From Bacillota bacterium (GTDB lineage Bacteria; Bacillota; Clostridia; Christensenellales; Aristaeellaceae): a DNA stretch of 64,000 nucleotides. The notes beneath the pieces were generated by a model. That model was not told the DNA's origin and made no database searches. It saw nothing but the letters and a program-made list of their open reading frames with translations. Position numbers and translations under genes: made by a program. This document shows, in pieces, positions 1 through 8,622 of this stretch. Position 1 is the stretch's first letter. Each line of letters begins with the position of its first letter. The stretch spans positions 1-64,000 of the forward strand of contig JAEZTL010000053.1 of NCBI GenBank assembly GCA_023421395.1. The letters are read 5' to 3'.

Positions 1-1443
1 GTGACGGACAACTACGATCTGACGTATGTGGAAGGCGACCTGACGATCAAGAAGCGCGGCGCGCCGGACGACCCGAACGGGCCGGTAACGATCACGGCGA
101 CGGACAAGACGTACTGGTACAACGCGACGGTGCAGGGCCCGCAGGGAGCGACCTTCACCAGCGGAATAGACCAGCAGGCGGTGTGGACGGTGCTTGAGGG
201 CACGGACGCGCTGACGAGCCTGATGGTGGCGGGCGGACGGGAGAATGTCGGCACGTACGCGGATGAACTGGCGCCGAGTGCAGCGCAGATCATGGACGGC
301 ACGGAGGACGTGACGGACAACTACGATCTGACGTATGCGGAAGGCGACCTGACGATCACAGAAAATCCTGTGACGATCAACTACCAGGCGGAAGTCGGCG
401 GCAACGTTGACCTCACAACGGAAACGATCGCTTCGGTGACGGGTACAGCCACGGGTTCGACCGCGACCCCGGACATCGGATATCGTTTCACGGGCTGGAC
501 GAGCAGCGTGGAAGGCGACTTGACGGAACTTGGAAACGCGATGATCGATCCGCAGAAGAACGCGCTGAACATGTACTTCGACGTGACATACACGGCGCAG
601 TTTGAACCGATCGAATACGAACTGAGCTTCGCCTATGTCGACGCCGATGGCAACCCGATCGCGGAGCTTCCGGACGGCCTGACGCCGCCGAGCCCGCAGA
701 ACTACACGGTGGTGAACCCCGCGACGGTGCCGGCGCTGCCCGCGCCGACCGGATGGATCGTCACCGGCTGGAACACCCAAAACGACCTGACCGGTGACTC
801 CTACGATGCGGATGCGTTGTACGCCGCAATGCCTGAGGGCGGATCAAGCGTACTGTACGCGAGGCTCGAGCGGGAGACCTTCACGGTTCGGATCGTGAAG
901 AACTGGAACTACGGTGACGGCGATACGACCAACAGCCCGACATATGACAGCGTCCACGTGACACTGCTGGCGGGCGGCGAGGCCGTCGGCGACGCCACAC
1001 TGAACAACGACAACAGCTGGAGCGCGGCCTGGTACGATCAGTACATGTATACGGTGAACGGCGACGAAATCCAGTACACGGCTTTCGAGACCCCGATCAT
1101 CGGCTACGATACGACGTACGGCTCGTTCACCGGCCAGGATGGTCTGACGCTGACGGTCACCAACGCGCTGCACTACTTCACCGTGACGTTCGTCAATTTT
1201 GACGGCACGGTGCTGAAGACGGAGAAGGTGCCCTACAACGGCTCGACGACCACCCCGGTTGATCCGGCCAGAACCGGTTATACCTTCAATGGATGGACTG
1301 GCGGCGTTTGGGAGAACGTGACCAGCGACCAGATCATCCGGACGGTCTTCACGCTGATCGAGACGAGGACTACGGAAATCATCGAGCTTGGGATCCCGCT
1401 GGCGGGCGGCACGGTGACGAACGTCGGCGACAGCTTCGACTGA
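1..1443 (+). CDS. Large secreted surface repeat protein, C-terminal part (partial)
   Basis: The frame is open at the window edge, so only the last 480 residues are visible. A module ending VTDNYDLTYVEGDLTI at residues 1-16 recurs almost identically at about 104-119, so MBG-type beta-rich modules stand in tandem with a period of about 309 bases. Residues ~122-200 and ~392-455 resemble InlB B-repeats (GYTFNGWTG), and ~297-388 resembles a Cna-B domain (VRIVKNW start, VTNA end). Such families build extracellular adhesins. The protein ends IPLAGGTVTNVGDSFD with no LPXTG motif, hydrophobic span or basic tail, so its surface attachment is not explained by what is visible. Family assignment is by motif resemblance only. 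Confidence 0.75.
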   Translation: MTDNYDLTYVEGDLTIKKRGAPDDPNGPVTITATDKTYWYNATVQGPQGATFTSGIDQQAVWTVLEGTDALTSLMVAGGRENVGTYADELAPSAAQIMDGTEDVTDNYDLTYAEGDLTITENPVTINYQAEVGGNVDLTTETIASVTGTATGSTATPDIGYRFTGWTSSVEGDLTELGNAMIDPQKNALNMYFDVTYTAQFEPIEYELSFAYVDADGNPIAELPDGLTPPSPQNYTVVNPATVPALPAPTGWIVTGWNTQNDLTGDSYDADALYAAMPEGGSSVLYARLERETFTVRIVKNWNYGDGDTTNSPTYDSVHVTLLAGGEAVGDATLNNDNSWSAAWYDQYMYTVNGDEIQYTAFETPIIGYDTTYGSFTGQDGLTLTVTNALHYFTVTFVNFDGTVLKTEKVPYNGSTTTPVDPARTGYTFNGWTGGVWENVTSDQIIRTVFTLIETRTTEIIELGIPLAGGTVTNVGDSFD

Positions 1444-1480
1444 TCCACATACTTGATGATGTCATGACCCGGATGACCTT

Positions 1481-1508
1481 CCGGCCGGCTGATTCGTCAG
1501 CCGGCCGG
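1481..1508 (+). terminator. Stable UUCG-loop hairpin after the surface-protein gene
   Basis: A 12-base-pair GC-rich stem (CCGGCCGGCTGA and its complement) closes on a TTCG tetraloop 37 bases after the stop codon. There is no T-run behind it, so it may be a weak terminator or an mRNA 3' stabiliser rather than a classical intrinsic terminator. Confidence 0.5.
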
Positions 1509-1571
1509 AGGTCCCGGGCATGAATCGTAGAACGAACCTAGTCCAACAGTACGAAAAGGGGTGACCCAACG

Positions 1572-3764
1572 ATGAAAAAGTTTCTGGCGCTTCTCCTGAT
1601 GCTGCTTCTGGCCGTTCAGGGTATCGCCGCCGCCGAGGCGGTTGGCGATGCGCAGGCGGATCAGGCTCCGATAAAGCTGACGCTGCGCGTGGTCGACGGA
1701 CAGGGTAATCCCCTGGTTGGCGCGCAGGTGAGCGTACGTGACTCGGCTGGCGAAGTGGTGAGCGAATACACCGCCGACGCAACGGGCGTCGCCACCCTTG
1801 ACACGCTGGCGTCCGGCGTCTACACCGCCAAGGCGGTCGACCCGGCGGACGGATACTCGACGGCCCAATCCTTCAATTTCCTCAGCGACACCGCGGTAGA
1901 CCTGATCGTCCGCAAACTGGCGGAAGGCTCCAAAGTGGTGATCGGCTCGGGCACGGAGGTGAGCGGCAGTTTCTTTACCGACATGTGGGGGAACAACACC
2001 TCCGACATCGACGTACGCGCCATGCTGCACGGCTACTCCACCATCGCGTGGACCAACGACGCGACGTACGTGCCGGACAGTTCGGTGATCGCGGTCGAAG
2101 CGCCCACCGAGGACGCCGCGGGCAACAAGACCTACACCTTCACCGTCAACCCCGGCCTGACCTACAACGACGGCACGGCCATCAGCGCGCGGGACTACGT
2201 GTTCAGCGTGCTGCTGCAGAGCGCGCCGCAGATGAATGCGCTGGGCGCTGCGACCTACGGCTACAGCCAGCTGGTCGGCTACACCGCCTTCAGCGCGGGC
2301 AGGACCAACGTATTCTCCGGCGTCCGGCTGATCGATGACAACACCTTCAGCCTGACCATCTACAACGGCTATCTGCCCTATTTCTACGAGCTGACCTACG
2401 TCAACGTGACCCCTTATCCGATCGAAGCCATCGCGCCCGGCTTCACCGTGGCGGACGACGGCGACGGGGCCTACCTGGCCCCCACCGGAGACGCGGAATT
2501 CACGTCGGACCTGCTGCAAAAGACCATTCTGGACCCGGACACCGGCTATCAGAGCCACCCGATGGTCACCTCCGGCCCCTATCAGCTGACCGCCTATGAC
2601 CGGGCGACCGGCACGGTGTCCTTCAAGGCCAATCCCGCTTTTAAGGGCAACTACGAAGGCCAACGCCCGCTGATCGACGAGGTCACGCTGGTGCCGGTGA
2701 AGAACGCGGAGGCTCTTGGAAAGCTGGAATCCGGCGATGTCAACATCGTCAACAAGATGAGCGACGCCTCGGTCATCCAGGAGGGTGTGGCACTCTTTGG
2801 CGACCAGAAGCTGAAGATCTCCAACTACCTGCGCTCCGGCTACGGCTTCATCGGATTCGCCGACGAGCAGGGCCCCACTTCCTCCGTCGGCGTCCGCAAG
2901 GCGATCGCCTACTCGCTGGACAAGGAAGCCTACGCGAAGGCCTTCACCGGTGACAACGGCCAGACGGTGTACAGCTACTACGGCCTGGGCCAGTGGATGA
3001 CCACCAACTACGTCAACCAGATGGGCGAGTTGATGACCACCTATCCCCTTGACCTGGAAGCGGCAAAGGCGCAGCTGGTTGAGGACGGCTGGACGCTCAA
3101 CGAAAAGGGCGAAAAGTTTGTCGAGGGCACCGATACCGTGCGCTACAAGCTCCTTAAGGGCAACGCGCTGAAGGCGTACAATAGCGTGGAAAACCCGGTG
3201 GTCGAGGCCGTTACGGTGGGCAGCTACACGCTGCTGCCGCTGGAACTGAACTTCGCCAAGCTGAAGGACAGCCAGGCGGCCCAGCTCTTGGACGAGATGC
3301 TTACGGAGAACCTGAAATCCATTGGATTTGATGTGAAGATCACGGATGTGGACTTTGCGGAAATGCTGGCCTCCGTCAACCGTCAGGCAAGCAGGACCTA
3401 CAACATGTTCGCCTTCGCCACCAACTTCAATTACGTGTTTGACCCCTATTTCGCGTTCAACGGCGCGGCGGAGTATCAGGGCTCGCTGAACCAGTTCGGC
3501 ATCGACGACGCCAAGCTGCTCAGGCTGGCCAAGAGCCTGCGCGAGACCACGCCGGGCGACGAGACGACTTTTGTGGACCGCTGGCTGAAGCTGATGGAAT
3601 ACTACAGCCAGATTCTGCCCACGGTGCCGCTGTACTCCAACGTGTACTACGACTTCTCCGACAACACGGTGCAGAATTATCTGCCCAACGCGCACTGGTC
3701 CTGGTCCGCGGCGCTGATGTACACCTACATCGGCGAGCCGCTGGAGCTGCCCAGCCTCGCCTAA
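1572..3764 (+). CDS. Peptide-type ABC solute-binding protein (SBP family 5) with N-terminal Cna-B-like domain
   Basis: This 730-residue protein starts with a signal peptide (MKKFLALLLMLLLAVQG, likely cut after AAA). Residues ~34-115 form a Cna-B or carboxypeptidase-regulatory-like beta domain (VVDGQGNPLVGAQVSV, then SGVYTAKAV). The rest is an oligopeptide-binding SBP_bac_5 domain (AISARDYVFSVLLQSAP, VRKAIAYSLDKEAYAKAF). Two things are odd: there is no lipobox cysteine after the signal peptide, although Gram-positive binding proteins are normally lipoproteins, and no permease or ATPase gene is adjacent. The beta domain may bind the wall or a partner instead; that is inference. The AAAGGGGTG ribosome site 8-10 bases before the ATG supports the start. 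Confidence 0.85.
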   Translation: MKKFLALLLMLLLAVQGIAAAEAVGDAQADQAPIKLTLRVVDGQGNPLVGAQVSVRDSAGEVVSEYTADATGVATLDTLASGVYTAKAVDPADGYSTAQSFNFLSDTAVDLIVRKLAEGSKVVIGSGTEVSGSFFTDMWGNNTSDIDVRAMLHGYSTIAWTNDATYVPDSSVIAVEAPTEDAAGNKTYTFTVNPGLTYNDGTAISARDYVFSVLLQSAPQMNALGAATYGYSQLVGYTAFSAGRTNVFSGVRLIDDNTFSLTIYNGYLPYFYELTYVNVTPYPIEAIAPGFTVADDGDGAYLAPTGDAEFTSDLLQKTILDPDTGYQSHPMVTSGPYQLTAYDRATGTVSFKANPAFKGNYEGQRPLIDEVTLVPVKNAEALGKLESGDVNIVNKMSDASVIQEGVALFGDQKLKISNYLRSGYGFIGFADEQGPTSSVGVRKAIAYSLDKEAYAKAFTGDNGQTVYSYYGLGQWMTTNYVNQMGELMTTYPLDLEAAKAQLVEDGWTLNEKGEKFVEGTDTVRYKLLKGNALKAYNSVENPVVEAVTVGSYTLLPLELNFAKLKDSQAAQLLDEMLTENLKSIGFDVKITDVDFAEMLASVNRQASRTYNMFAFATNFNYVFDPYFAFNGAAEYQGSLNQFGIDDAKLLRLAKSLRETTPGDETTFVDRWLKLMEYYSQILPTVPLYSNVYYDFSDNTVQNYLPNAHWSWSAALMYTYIGEPLELPSLA

Positions 3765-3806
3765 GCGGAACACATCCGCCTCAGGCGGCGCAAAGAGCCT
3801 TCCCTG

Positions 3807-3835
3807 GCGCCCGGACAATTGTCCGGGCGCTTTTT
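3807..3835 (+). terminator. Intrinsic terminator of the SBP gene
   Basis: A 24-base perfect palindrome (GCGCCCGGACAA and its complement) is followed directly by five T residues. It ends the SBP transcription unit just before the promoter of the kinase pair. Confidence 0.85.
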
Positions 3836-3866
3836 CGCGCTTTTCCGCGTGTGTCGGCCGGCAGCC

Positions 3867-3895
3867 TTGGCAGCGCGCGGGCCGGATGGTATAAT
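3867..3895 (+). promoter_or_regulatory. Sigma-70-type promoter of the kinase pair
   Basis: TTGGCA at 3867-3872 and a perfect TATAAT at 3890-3895 are separated by 17 bases. The -10 lies inside the longest possible frame of the next gene, so it rules out a start at 3851. Confidence 0.8.
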
Positions 3896-3931
3896 GGCCG
3901 CGTGGGTTCGGGATATGGAAGGATGAGGCCG

Positions 3932-4879
3932 ATGATTCTCTGCGTGGGCATTGCGGTGTGCGATGTGCTGGTCAAACCCGTTTCGGAGGAAACCCTTGCG
4001 CGGGACACCACCCGGGCAGAATTTGTAAAGCTTCTGGGTGGCGGTGATGCGTTCAACGCCGCGGGCAATATGGCGTCGTTGGGGGCCGCGGTGCGGCTGG
4101 TGGCGGGCGTCGGCCGGGACGCGCTGGGCGACTTGATCCGGGGGAGCCTGACGCGTCTGGGCGTGGAGGCGCGGCTGGTGGAAATGGACGCGCCCACGTC
4201 GGCCGCGGCGGTGTTGATCCGGCCGGAGGGCGAGCGCAGCTTCGTTTCCTACCACGGGGCGAGCCACCTGCTGTCCGAGCCGGATGTAAACGACACGGTG
4301 TTCGCCGGCGCGGAGACGATGTACGTGGGCAGCGCCAACGGCCTGCCGGGGCTGGATGGAAAAGGCATGGCGAGGCTCTTCGCGCGGGCGAAGGCGGCGG
4401 GCCTCGCGACCGCGCTGGACGTGACCGGCGAGGTGGACGGACGAAAACTGCCCGCGCTCGCGGAGGTGCTCCGGCACGTGGACGTCTTTTTGCCCAGCCT
4501 CCGGGAGGCGCGCCGGCTGACCGGCTGCCGGGCGCCGCTGGAGGCGGCCCGGGTGTTCGCCGGGATGGGGCCGGGCACCGTGGTCGTCAAGTGCGGCGCG
4601 GACGGCTGCGTGGCGCTTTCTGACGGCGAAGGATACGCCTCGCCCGGCTTTCCCGCGCGGGTGGTGGATACAACCGGCGCGGGGGACGCCTTCGTTTCCG
4701 GCTATCTGGTGGCGCGGGAAAAGGGCTATGGACTGACCGACTGCCTCGCCTTTGCCAACGCCGCCGGCGCGGTGTGCGTCGGGCGCGTAGGCGCTTCAGG
4801 CACGCTGGAGGGTTTTGACGAGCTGGCGCGGAGGGTGTCGGCGGGACGGGAGGCGCGGCATGACGGACCGAACGCTTGA
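3932..4879 (+). CDS. PfkB-family carbohydrate/nucleoside kinase
   Basis: A 315-residue ribokinase-fold kinase that would phosphorylate a sugar or nucleoside with ATP in the cytoplasm. The substrate-side motif GGGDAFNAAGN is at residues 36-46. The family signature DTTGAGDAFVSGY is at 246-258, with the catalytic base Asp at 252. I chose the ATG at 3932 because GGAAGG sits 9-10 bases upstream and the promoter -10 at 3890 excludes longer forms; the ATG at 3923 is possible. The 3' end overlaps the next kinase gene by 20 bases, so the two are translationally linked. The exact substrate cannot be read from sequence. Confidence 0.88.
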   Translation: MILCVGIAVCDVLVKPVSEETLARDTTRAEFVKLLGGGDAFNAAGNMASLGAAVRLVAGVGRDALGDLIRGSLTRLGVEARLVEMDAPTSAAAVLIRPEGERSFVSYHGASHLLSEPDVNDTVFAGAETMYVGSANGLPGLDGKGMARLFARAKAAGLATALDVTGEVDGRKLPALAEVLRHVDVFLPSLREARRLTGCRAPLEAARVFAGMGPGTVVVKCGADGCVALSDGEGYASPGFPARVVDTTGAGDAFVSGYLVAREKGYGLTDCLAFANAAGAVCVGRVGASGTLEGFDELARRVSAGREARHDGPNA

Positions 4880-5597
4880 ACTGAGTGTCAACGGCTTGAC
4901 GGTGGCGGCGCGCATTTCCGGCGGAGCGGAGCGCGTTCTCCGCCCACTGGTCGACCGCCTCTTTGCCGAAAAGGCGCGACGGCGCGCGCCGCTGGTGGTG
5001 TTTCTCGCGGGGCCGCCGGGCGCCGGCAAGAGCACGCTGTCGTTGATTCTGGAGCGCCTCGCGGCGGCGCGCGTTCCGGGGGTCCTTGAGGCGCTGCCGA
5101 TGGATGGCTATCACCATACCGCCGCCTACATCGGCGCCCATACGGTTCTCCGCGATGGCGAAATTGTGCCGATGGCCCGCGTCAAGGGCAGCCCCGAATC
5201 CTTCGATGTTGAGGCGCTCCGGGCCGCCATTCGTGGTTTGCGCGGCGGCGCGGTCCGATGGAATGGCTACGACCGAAGGAAGCACGACGTGGTGGAGGGC
5301 GAAATTCCGATCACGGGGGAGATCCTGGTGGTGGAGGGCAACTGGCTCATGCTGCGGGAGCCCGGCTTTTCGGAGTTGCGCGGGCTTTGCGATCTCTCGA
5401 TTTCGCTCACGGCGGAGGAGGCGCTGCTGCGGGAACGGCTGATCCGGCGCAAGCGCCAGGGCGGCGCGAGCCCCGAGGCGGCGCTGTGCCACTACGAAAC
5501 CTGCGACCGGCCCAACATCCTGCGCTACCGCGATCATAGCGCACCCGGCGATGTGCGACTGCGTGTTCTGTCCGACGGCGAGTACGAAATGATATAA
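4860..5597 (+). CDS. P-loop nucleoside/nucleotide kinase family protein (uridine kinase/YggC-like)
   Basis: A 245-residue cytoplasmic P-loop kinase of the phosphoribulokinase/uridine kinase/pantothenate kinase superfamily. The Walker A motif GPPGAGKST is at residues 51-59. PMDGYHH (80-86) is the substrate-base motif typical of the YggC branch. EGNWLM is the Walker B-like strand, and ERLIRRKRQGG resembles the lid arginines. The gene starts inside the end of the PfkB-type gene (20-base overlap), a layout that suggests two kinases acting in one carbohydrate salvage route. That pathway is inference, and the substrate is unknown. Confidence 0.82.
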   Translation: MTDRTLELSVNGLTVAARISGGAERVLRPLVDRLFAEKARRRAPLVVFLAGPPGAGKSTLSLILERLAAARVPGVLEALPMDGYHHTAAYIGAHTVLRDGEIVPMARVKGSPESFDVEALRAAIRGLRGGAVRWNGYDRRKHDVVEGEIPITGEILVVEGNWLMLREPGFSELRGLCDLSISLTAEEALLRERLIRRKRQGGASPEAALCHYETCDRPNILRYRDHSAPGDVRLRVLSDGEYEMI

Positions 5598-5648
5598 CCC
5601 ATTCGCGCCTGTTTCCGACAATATACCGCCCGTTTGTGGAAAAATGGA

Positions 5649-5677
5649 TTGTGTAAATTTGAAAAACATGTAATAAT
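5649..5677 (+). promoter_or_regulatory. Possible promoter of the flotillin gene
   Basis: An AT-rich island in the 112-base gap carries TTGTGT at 5649 and overlapping TAATAAT at 5671-5677 (16-17 base spacing). It is the only promoter-like sequence before the flotillin gene, but the match is moderate. Confidence 0.4.
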
Positions 5678-5709
5678 AAAGAGGCTGAGAATGGACGGAA
5701 GGTGGAGAA

Positions 5710-7161
5710 ATGAAGTTGAATTGGGAGAAGCTGTTTGAGCTGCCGGGGCTCGGATGGGCCGGACTGGCGGTGGTCGTGCTGGTGCTGTTGATCGCGTTTC
5801 GCGTGCAGTACGTCAAGGTGGCGCCCAACGTTGCGCTGATCATTTCCGGCCGCCGCAGGAAGTACCGCGTCAAGGATGACAGCGGCCGCGAGGTCGTCAA
5901 GCGGTTCGGCTACCGCATCGTGCGCGGCGGCGCGACATTTGTGATCCCGTTCTTCGAGCGGGTGGATCAGCTGAACATGGGCATCATGCAGGTGGATATC
6001 CGCACCACGCAGCCGGTGCCGTCCCAGGAATACATCCCGGTCATGGTGGACGGCGTGGCCAACATCAAGTTCGGCTCGGACGACGTGTCCATCGCCACTG
6101 CCGCCGAGCAGTTTCTGGGCTGGAAGCCCGTGGACATCGCGGCCATCGCCACGCAGGTGCTGGAAGGCAACATGCGCGAGATCATCGGCCGTATGACCAT
6201 CGCGGACCTGGTGCAGAACCGCGACAAGTTCGCCGCGGAGACTTCCAAGGCCGCGGCGTCCGATATGCGCAACATGGGTCTTGAGATCGTCAACATCACG
6301 ATCCAGAACTTCTCGGACGATGACAAGGTTGTCGAGACCATGGCTACGCGCAACATTCAGGAGAAGATGCGCGACGCGGCCATCGCCAAGGCAGAGGCCG
6401 AGCGGGACACGCAGATTCGATCCGCGGAGGCGCGACAGCAGGGCCACAAGGCCGAGGTCGAGTCTCAGGCGCTGATCGCCGAGCAGTCGAAGACCCTGGC
6501 GCTCAAGAAAGCCGAATACAAGATTCTGGAGGATCACTCCCGCGCCGACGCGGATATCGCCTACGACGTGCAGAAGGAGACCGCGCGCAAGACCTTCGAG
6601 GAAGAGCGCGCTGGGGCTGAAATGGTGCGCCTGCAGCGCGAAACCGAGCTGAACCGCCAGCAGGTGGCGGTGGAGCGCGAGAAGCTCAACGTGGAGATCC
6701 GCGAAAAGGCGAACGCGGAGCGCGACGCCCGCATCGCCCGCGCCGAGGCCGAGCGCGCCGAGCGGCAGGCCGTGGCGGACGCGGCGTTCTACGAAGCGCA
6801 GAGGCAGGCCGAGGCGATCCTTCTGAAGGGCAAGGCGGAGGCCGAGGCGCTGGAGCTCAAGGCGGAGGCCATGAAAAATTACGGTCAGGCGGCCATGCTG
6901 GAGATGGTGGTGGAGCGCCTGCCGGAGATCGCCCGCGCCATCGGCGAACCGCTTTCAAAGACCGACAAGATCATCCTGTTCGGCGAGGGCGCGGCCACCG
7001 GCCTCACCCGCGACATGACCGGCTCCATGCTGCAGACCTTCGAGGCCATGAAGGCATCGGTCGGGCTGGACGTCCCCAAGATGATCCGCGATATCGCAAG
7101 CGGCGGCCTGGTGGGCCGCGCGCCGGAAGCGGGCGAAGGCGGGGAAGGAGCCGCGACCTGA
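5710..7161 (+). CDS. Flotillin-like SPFH-domain membrane scaffold protein
   Basis: This 483-residue protein has one N-terminal membrane segment (residues ~14-31), then an SPFH/band 7 domain (~32-200, with NVALIISGRRRKYRV and IVRGGATFVIPFFERVDQL). A long Ala/Glu-rich coiled coil follows (~210-400, with many AEAE and KAEAEAL units), then a Gly-rich end. This is the layout of bacterial FloT/YuaG, which oligomerises at the membrane and organises functional microdomains. The usual NfeD partner gene is not adjacent, so partners are unknown. A GGTGGAG ribosome site precedes the ATG. The gene appears monocistronic, with its own terminator at 7180. Confidence 0.9.
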   Translation: MKLNWEKLFELPGLGWAGLAVVVLVLLIAFRVQYVKVAPNVALIISGRRRKYRVKDDSGREVVKRFGYRIVRGGATFVIPFFERVDQLNMGIMQVDIRTTQPVPSQEYIPVMVDGVANIKFGSDDVSIATAAEQFLGWKPVDIAAIATQVLEGNMREIIGRMTIADLVQNRDKFAAETSKAAASDMRNMGLEIVNITIQNFSDDDKVVETMATRNIQEKMRDAAIAKAEAERDTQIRSAEARQQGHKAEVESQALIAEQSKTLALKKAEYKILEDHSRADADIAYDVQKETARKTFEEERAGAEMVRLQRETELNRQQVAVEREKLNVEIREKANAERDARIARAEAERAERQAVADAAFYEAQRQAEAILLKGKAEAEALELKAEAMKNYGQAAMLEMVVERLPEIARAIGEPLSKTDKIILFGEGAATGLTRDMTGSMLQTFEAMKASVGLDVPKMIRDIASGGLVGRAPEAGEGGEGAAT

Positions 7162-7179
7162 GCAAAGCAAAAATGAAAA

Positions 7180-7210
7180 GGGAGAGGGCAGCGAGGCCCT
7201 CTCCCTTTTT
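7180..7210 (+). terminator. Intrinsic terminator of the flotillin gene
   Basis: A 10-base-pair stem (GGGAGAGGGC and its complement) with a six-base loop is followed by TTTTT; upstream A residues can extend the stem against the T-run. Confidence 0.85.
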
Positions 7211-7212
7211 CA

Positions 7213-7401
7213 ATACCAATCCAAAGCAATAATGATTCGTCGAGGTGGGCCGTATTGCGCGGAACTATGCGGCCTGTCGCTCAACGCAGCGCTGCATTCA
7301 CGCTGAAGGCGTATCCCGAAGGGTCACATCGCTTTGTTTCCTTGTTCCGCATCAAAAATCCTTCCCTCTTTAGAAATCTATAGATAATTTTTACTTGGCA
7401 T
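7213..7401 (+). repeat. Dispersed intergenic repeat, copy 1 (MITE-like, ~189 bases)
   Basis: Starts ATACCAATCCAAAG and ends TTTTTACTTGGCAT, an imperfect terminal inverted repeat shared with the copies at 28686 and 60673. Inside, TGTCGCTC at 7275 precedes a small palindrome GCAGCGCTGC at 7286-7295. It fills the gap between the flotillin terminator and the end of the convergent amidohydrolase gene. Confidence 0.7.
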
Positions 7402-7417
7402 AAATCGCGTCCCGCGG

Positions 7418-8599
7418 TCAGCCGCCGATTTTGTAAAGCGCCGAGGCGTTTTCGCTGAGAATGCGCGCGACCAGATCGAGCGCGCCTTCCAGATCCGTCA
7501 GCCCCAGGTCCACCCGCGTGGCGAGCGTCCGGCAGAGAACCGTTCGCATCGCCAGGAGCGCGCCGTAGCTCTCCTGCGGCGTCCAGGTATCGCAGCCCCA
7601 AGTCAGCTTGTCGGCGGTGGTTACGTCCAGCATCTCGTTCAGGAACCGCTCCGCCGCGCTGGTGGACAGGATCGGCAGCCAGCAGAGGTCCACGTACACG
7701 TTTGGGAAATTGTGCGCCAGCGCCGCGATGTCGGCCGTCCACGGATATCCGCCGTGAAACAGTACAAACCGGGTTTCAGGATTCTGCCGGATTGCAGAAA
7801 GGAGTTGGAGCGCGTTGGTGCGATCGATCTGTCCCAGCCCCGTATGGCATTGAAAGGGCAAGTCCTCCTCCGCCGCGATCCGGCAGAGCTGGAAGAAAAC
7901 CCAGTCCTGAAATGCTCGGATCTCACCGGCGGTGGCGTTTGCGCCCGCCCGCATCGCGCGCGCGGCCTCGTCCCGGGAGGCTGGTTCAAAGTTCAGCGCC
8001 CGGTCGTAGGCGGAAGCGCACTTGAGCGCCACGCAGCCTTCCGCCTTTTTCCGGCGGATGGTTTCCCGCATGAAATTGAGGTATTCATCCGGCCCTTCCG
8101 GCGAAACGCCGTACAGCCTCAGCGCATTGTTGCCGTTGTGGTCGGAGGCCGCCGGGTCGTACCCGTAAAGGAAGGGATTGATCCGGAAGGTGGGCGTGAA
8201 CAGGCTCATCCTGTGGTCCGCGCCGGGGTTCCAGTAGGCGTCCAGCACAATGGCGCGGTAGCGGCAGACGTAGCGCAGGATGCGCTCATCCGGCAGACTG
8301 TCGTGCTCGATCGCGCGGGACCATTCGTCCCACTTCGCGGCGGTGAGCCCTTCGGAAAACCCGTACAGCGCCTGGAGCGCCTTCTCCAGCCACACAAAGT
8401 AGGTATTATGCCGGACGCGGGCGAGGAAGTCCGCGCGCCCCGCTTCATCCGCGCCCATCGGCACCTTGAGCCAGCTTACATAGCTGTTTTCGATCAGCCC
8501 GTCCAGCGTGCGCGGGGCCTCCGGCAGGCGGTAATGGCTGTGGGTGTTGACGATCTCCCGGGTGGATGCGGCCTCCGCCAGCGCGTCATAGGCGTTCAT
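7418..8599 (-). CDS. Amidohydrolase family 2 (metal-dependent TIM-barrel hydrolase)
   Basis: A 393-residue cytoplasmic TIM-barrel protein with the landmarks of the amidohydrolase-2 superfamily: metal-binding NTHSHY (residues 18-23), FQCHTGLG, LFHGGYPW at the end of a strand, and WGCDTW near the C-terminus as the conserved aspartate. The family includes decarboxylases and hydrolases of cyclic acids, and the substrate cannot be told. It is the last gene of the unit scfA-scfB-amidohydrolase, beginning 23 bases after the SCIFF maturase. The ATG at 8597-8599 was chosen because a much longer open frame upstream only reads through the maturase gene out of phase. Confidence 0.8.
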   Translation of the reverse strand: MNAYDALAEAASTREIVNTHSHYRLPEAPRTLDGLIENSYVSWLKVPMGADEAGRADFLARVRHNTYFVWLEKALQALYGFSEGLTAAKWDEWSRAIEHDSLPDERILRYVCRYRAIVLDAYWNPGADHRMSLFTPTFRINPFLYGYDPAASDHNGNNALRLYGVSPEGPDEYLNFMRETIRRKKAEGCVALKCASAYDRALNFEPASRDEAARAMRAGANATAGEIRAFQDWVFFQLCRIAAEEDLPFQCHTGLGQIDRTNALQLLSAIRQNPETRFVLFHGGYPWTADIAALAHNFPNVYVDLCWLPILSTSAAERFLNEMLDVTTADKLTWGCDTWTPQESYGALLAMRTVLCRTLATRVDLGLTDLEGALDLVARILSENASALYKIGG

Positions 8600-8622
8600 A
8601 CGCTTAACCTCCCGGCCCGGCG

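Noticed and set aside
1..360. Tandem nucleotide repeat at the left edge, first considered as a possible CRISPR-like or satellite repeat
   Set aside because: The two ~50-base copies are 309 bases apart and in frame; they encode the same segment of repeated MBG modules.
1497..3818. Long minus-strand open frame opposite the solute-binding protein (773 codons)
   Set aside because: Composition is His/Val/Gly/Arg-rich as expected for the mirror of a GC-rich gene; no ribosome site or family motif, while the plus strand encodes a complete recognisable protein.
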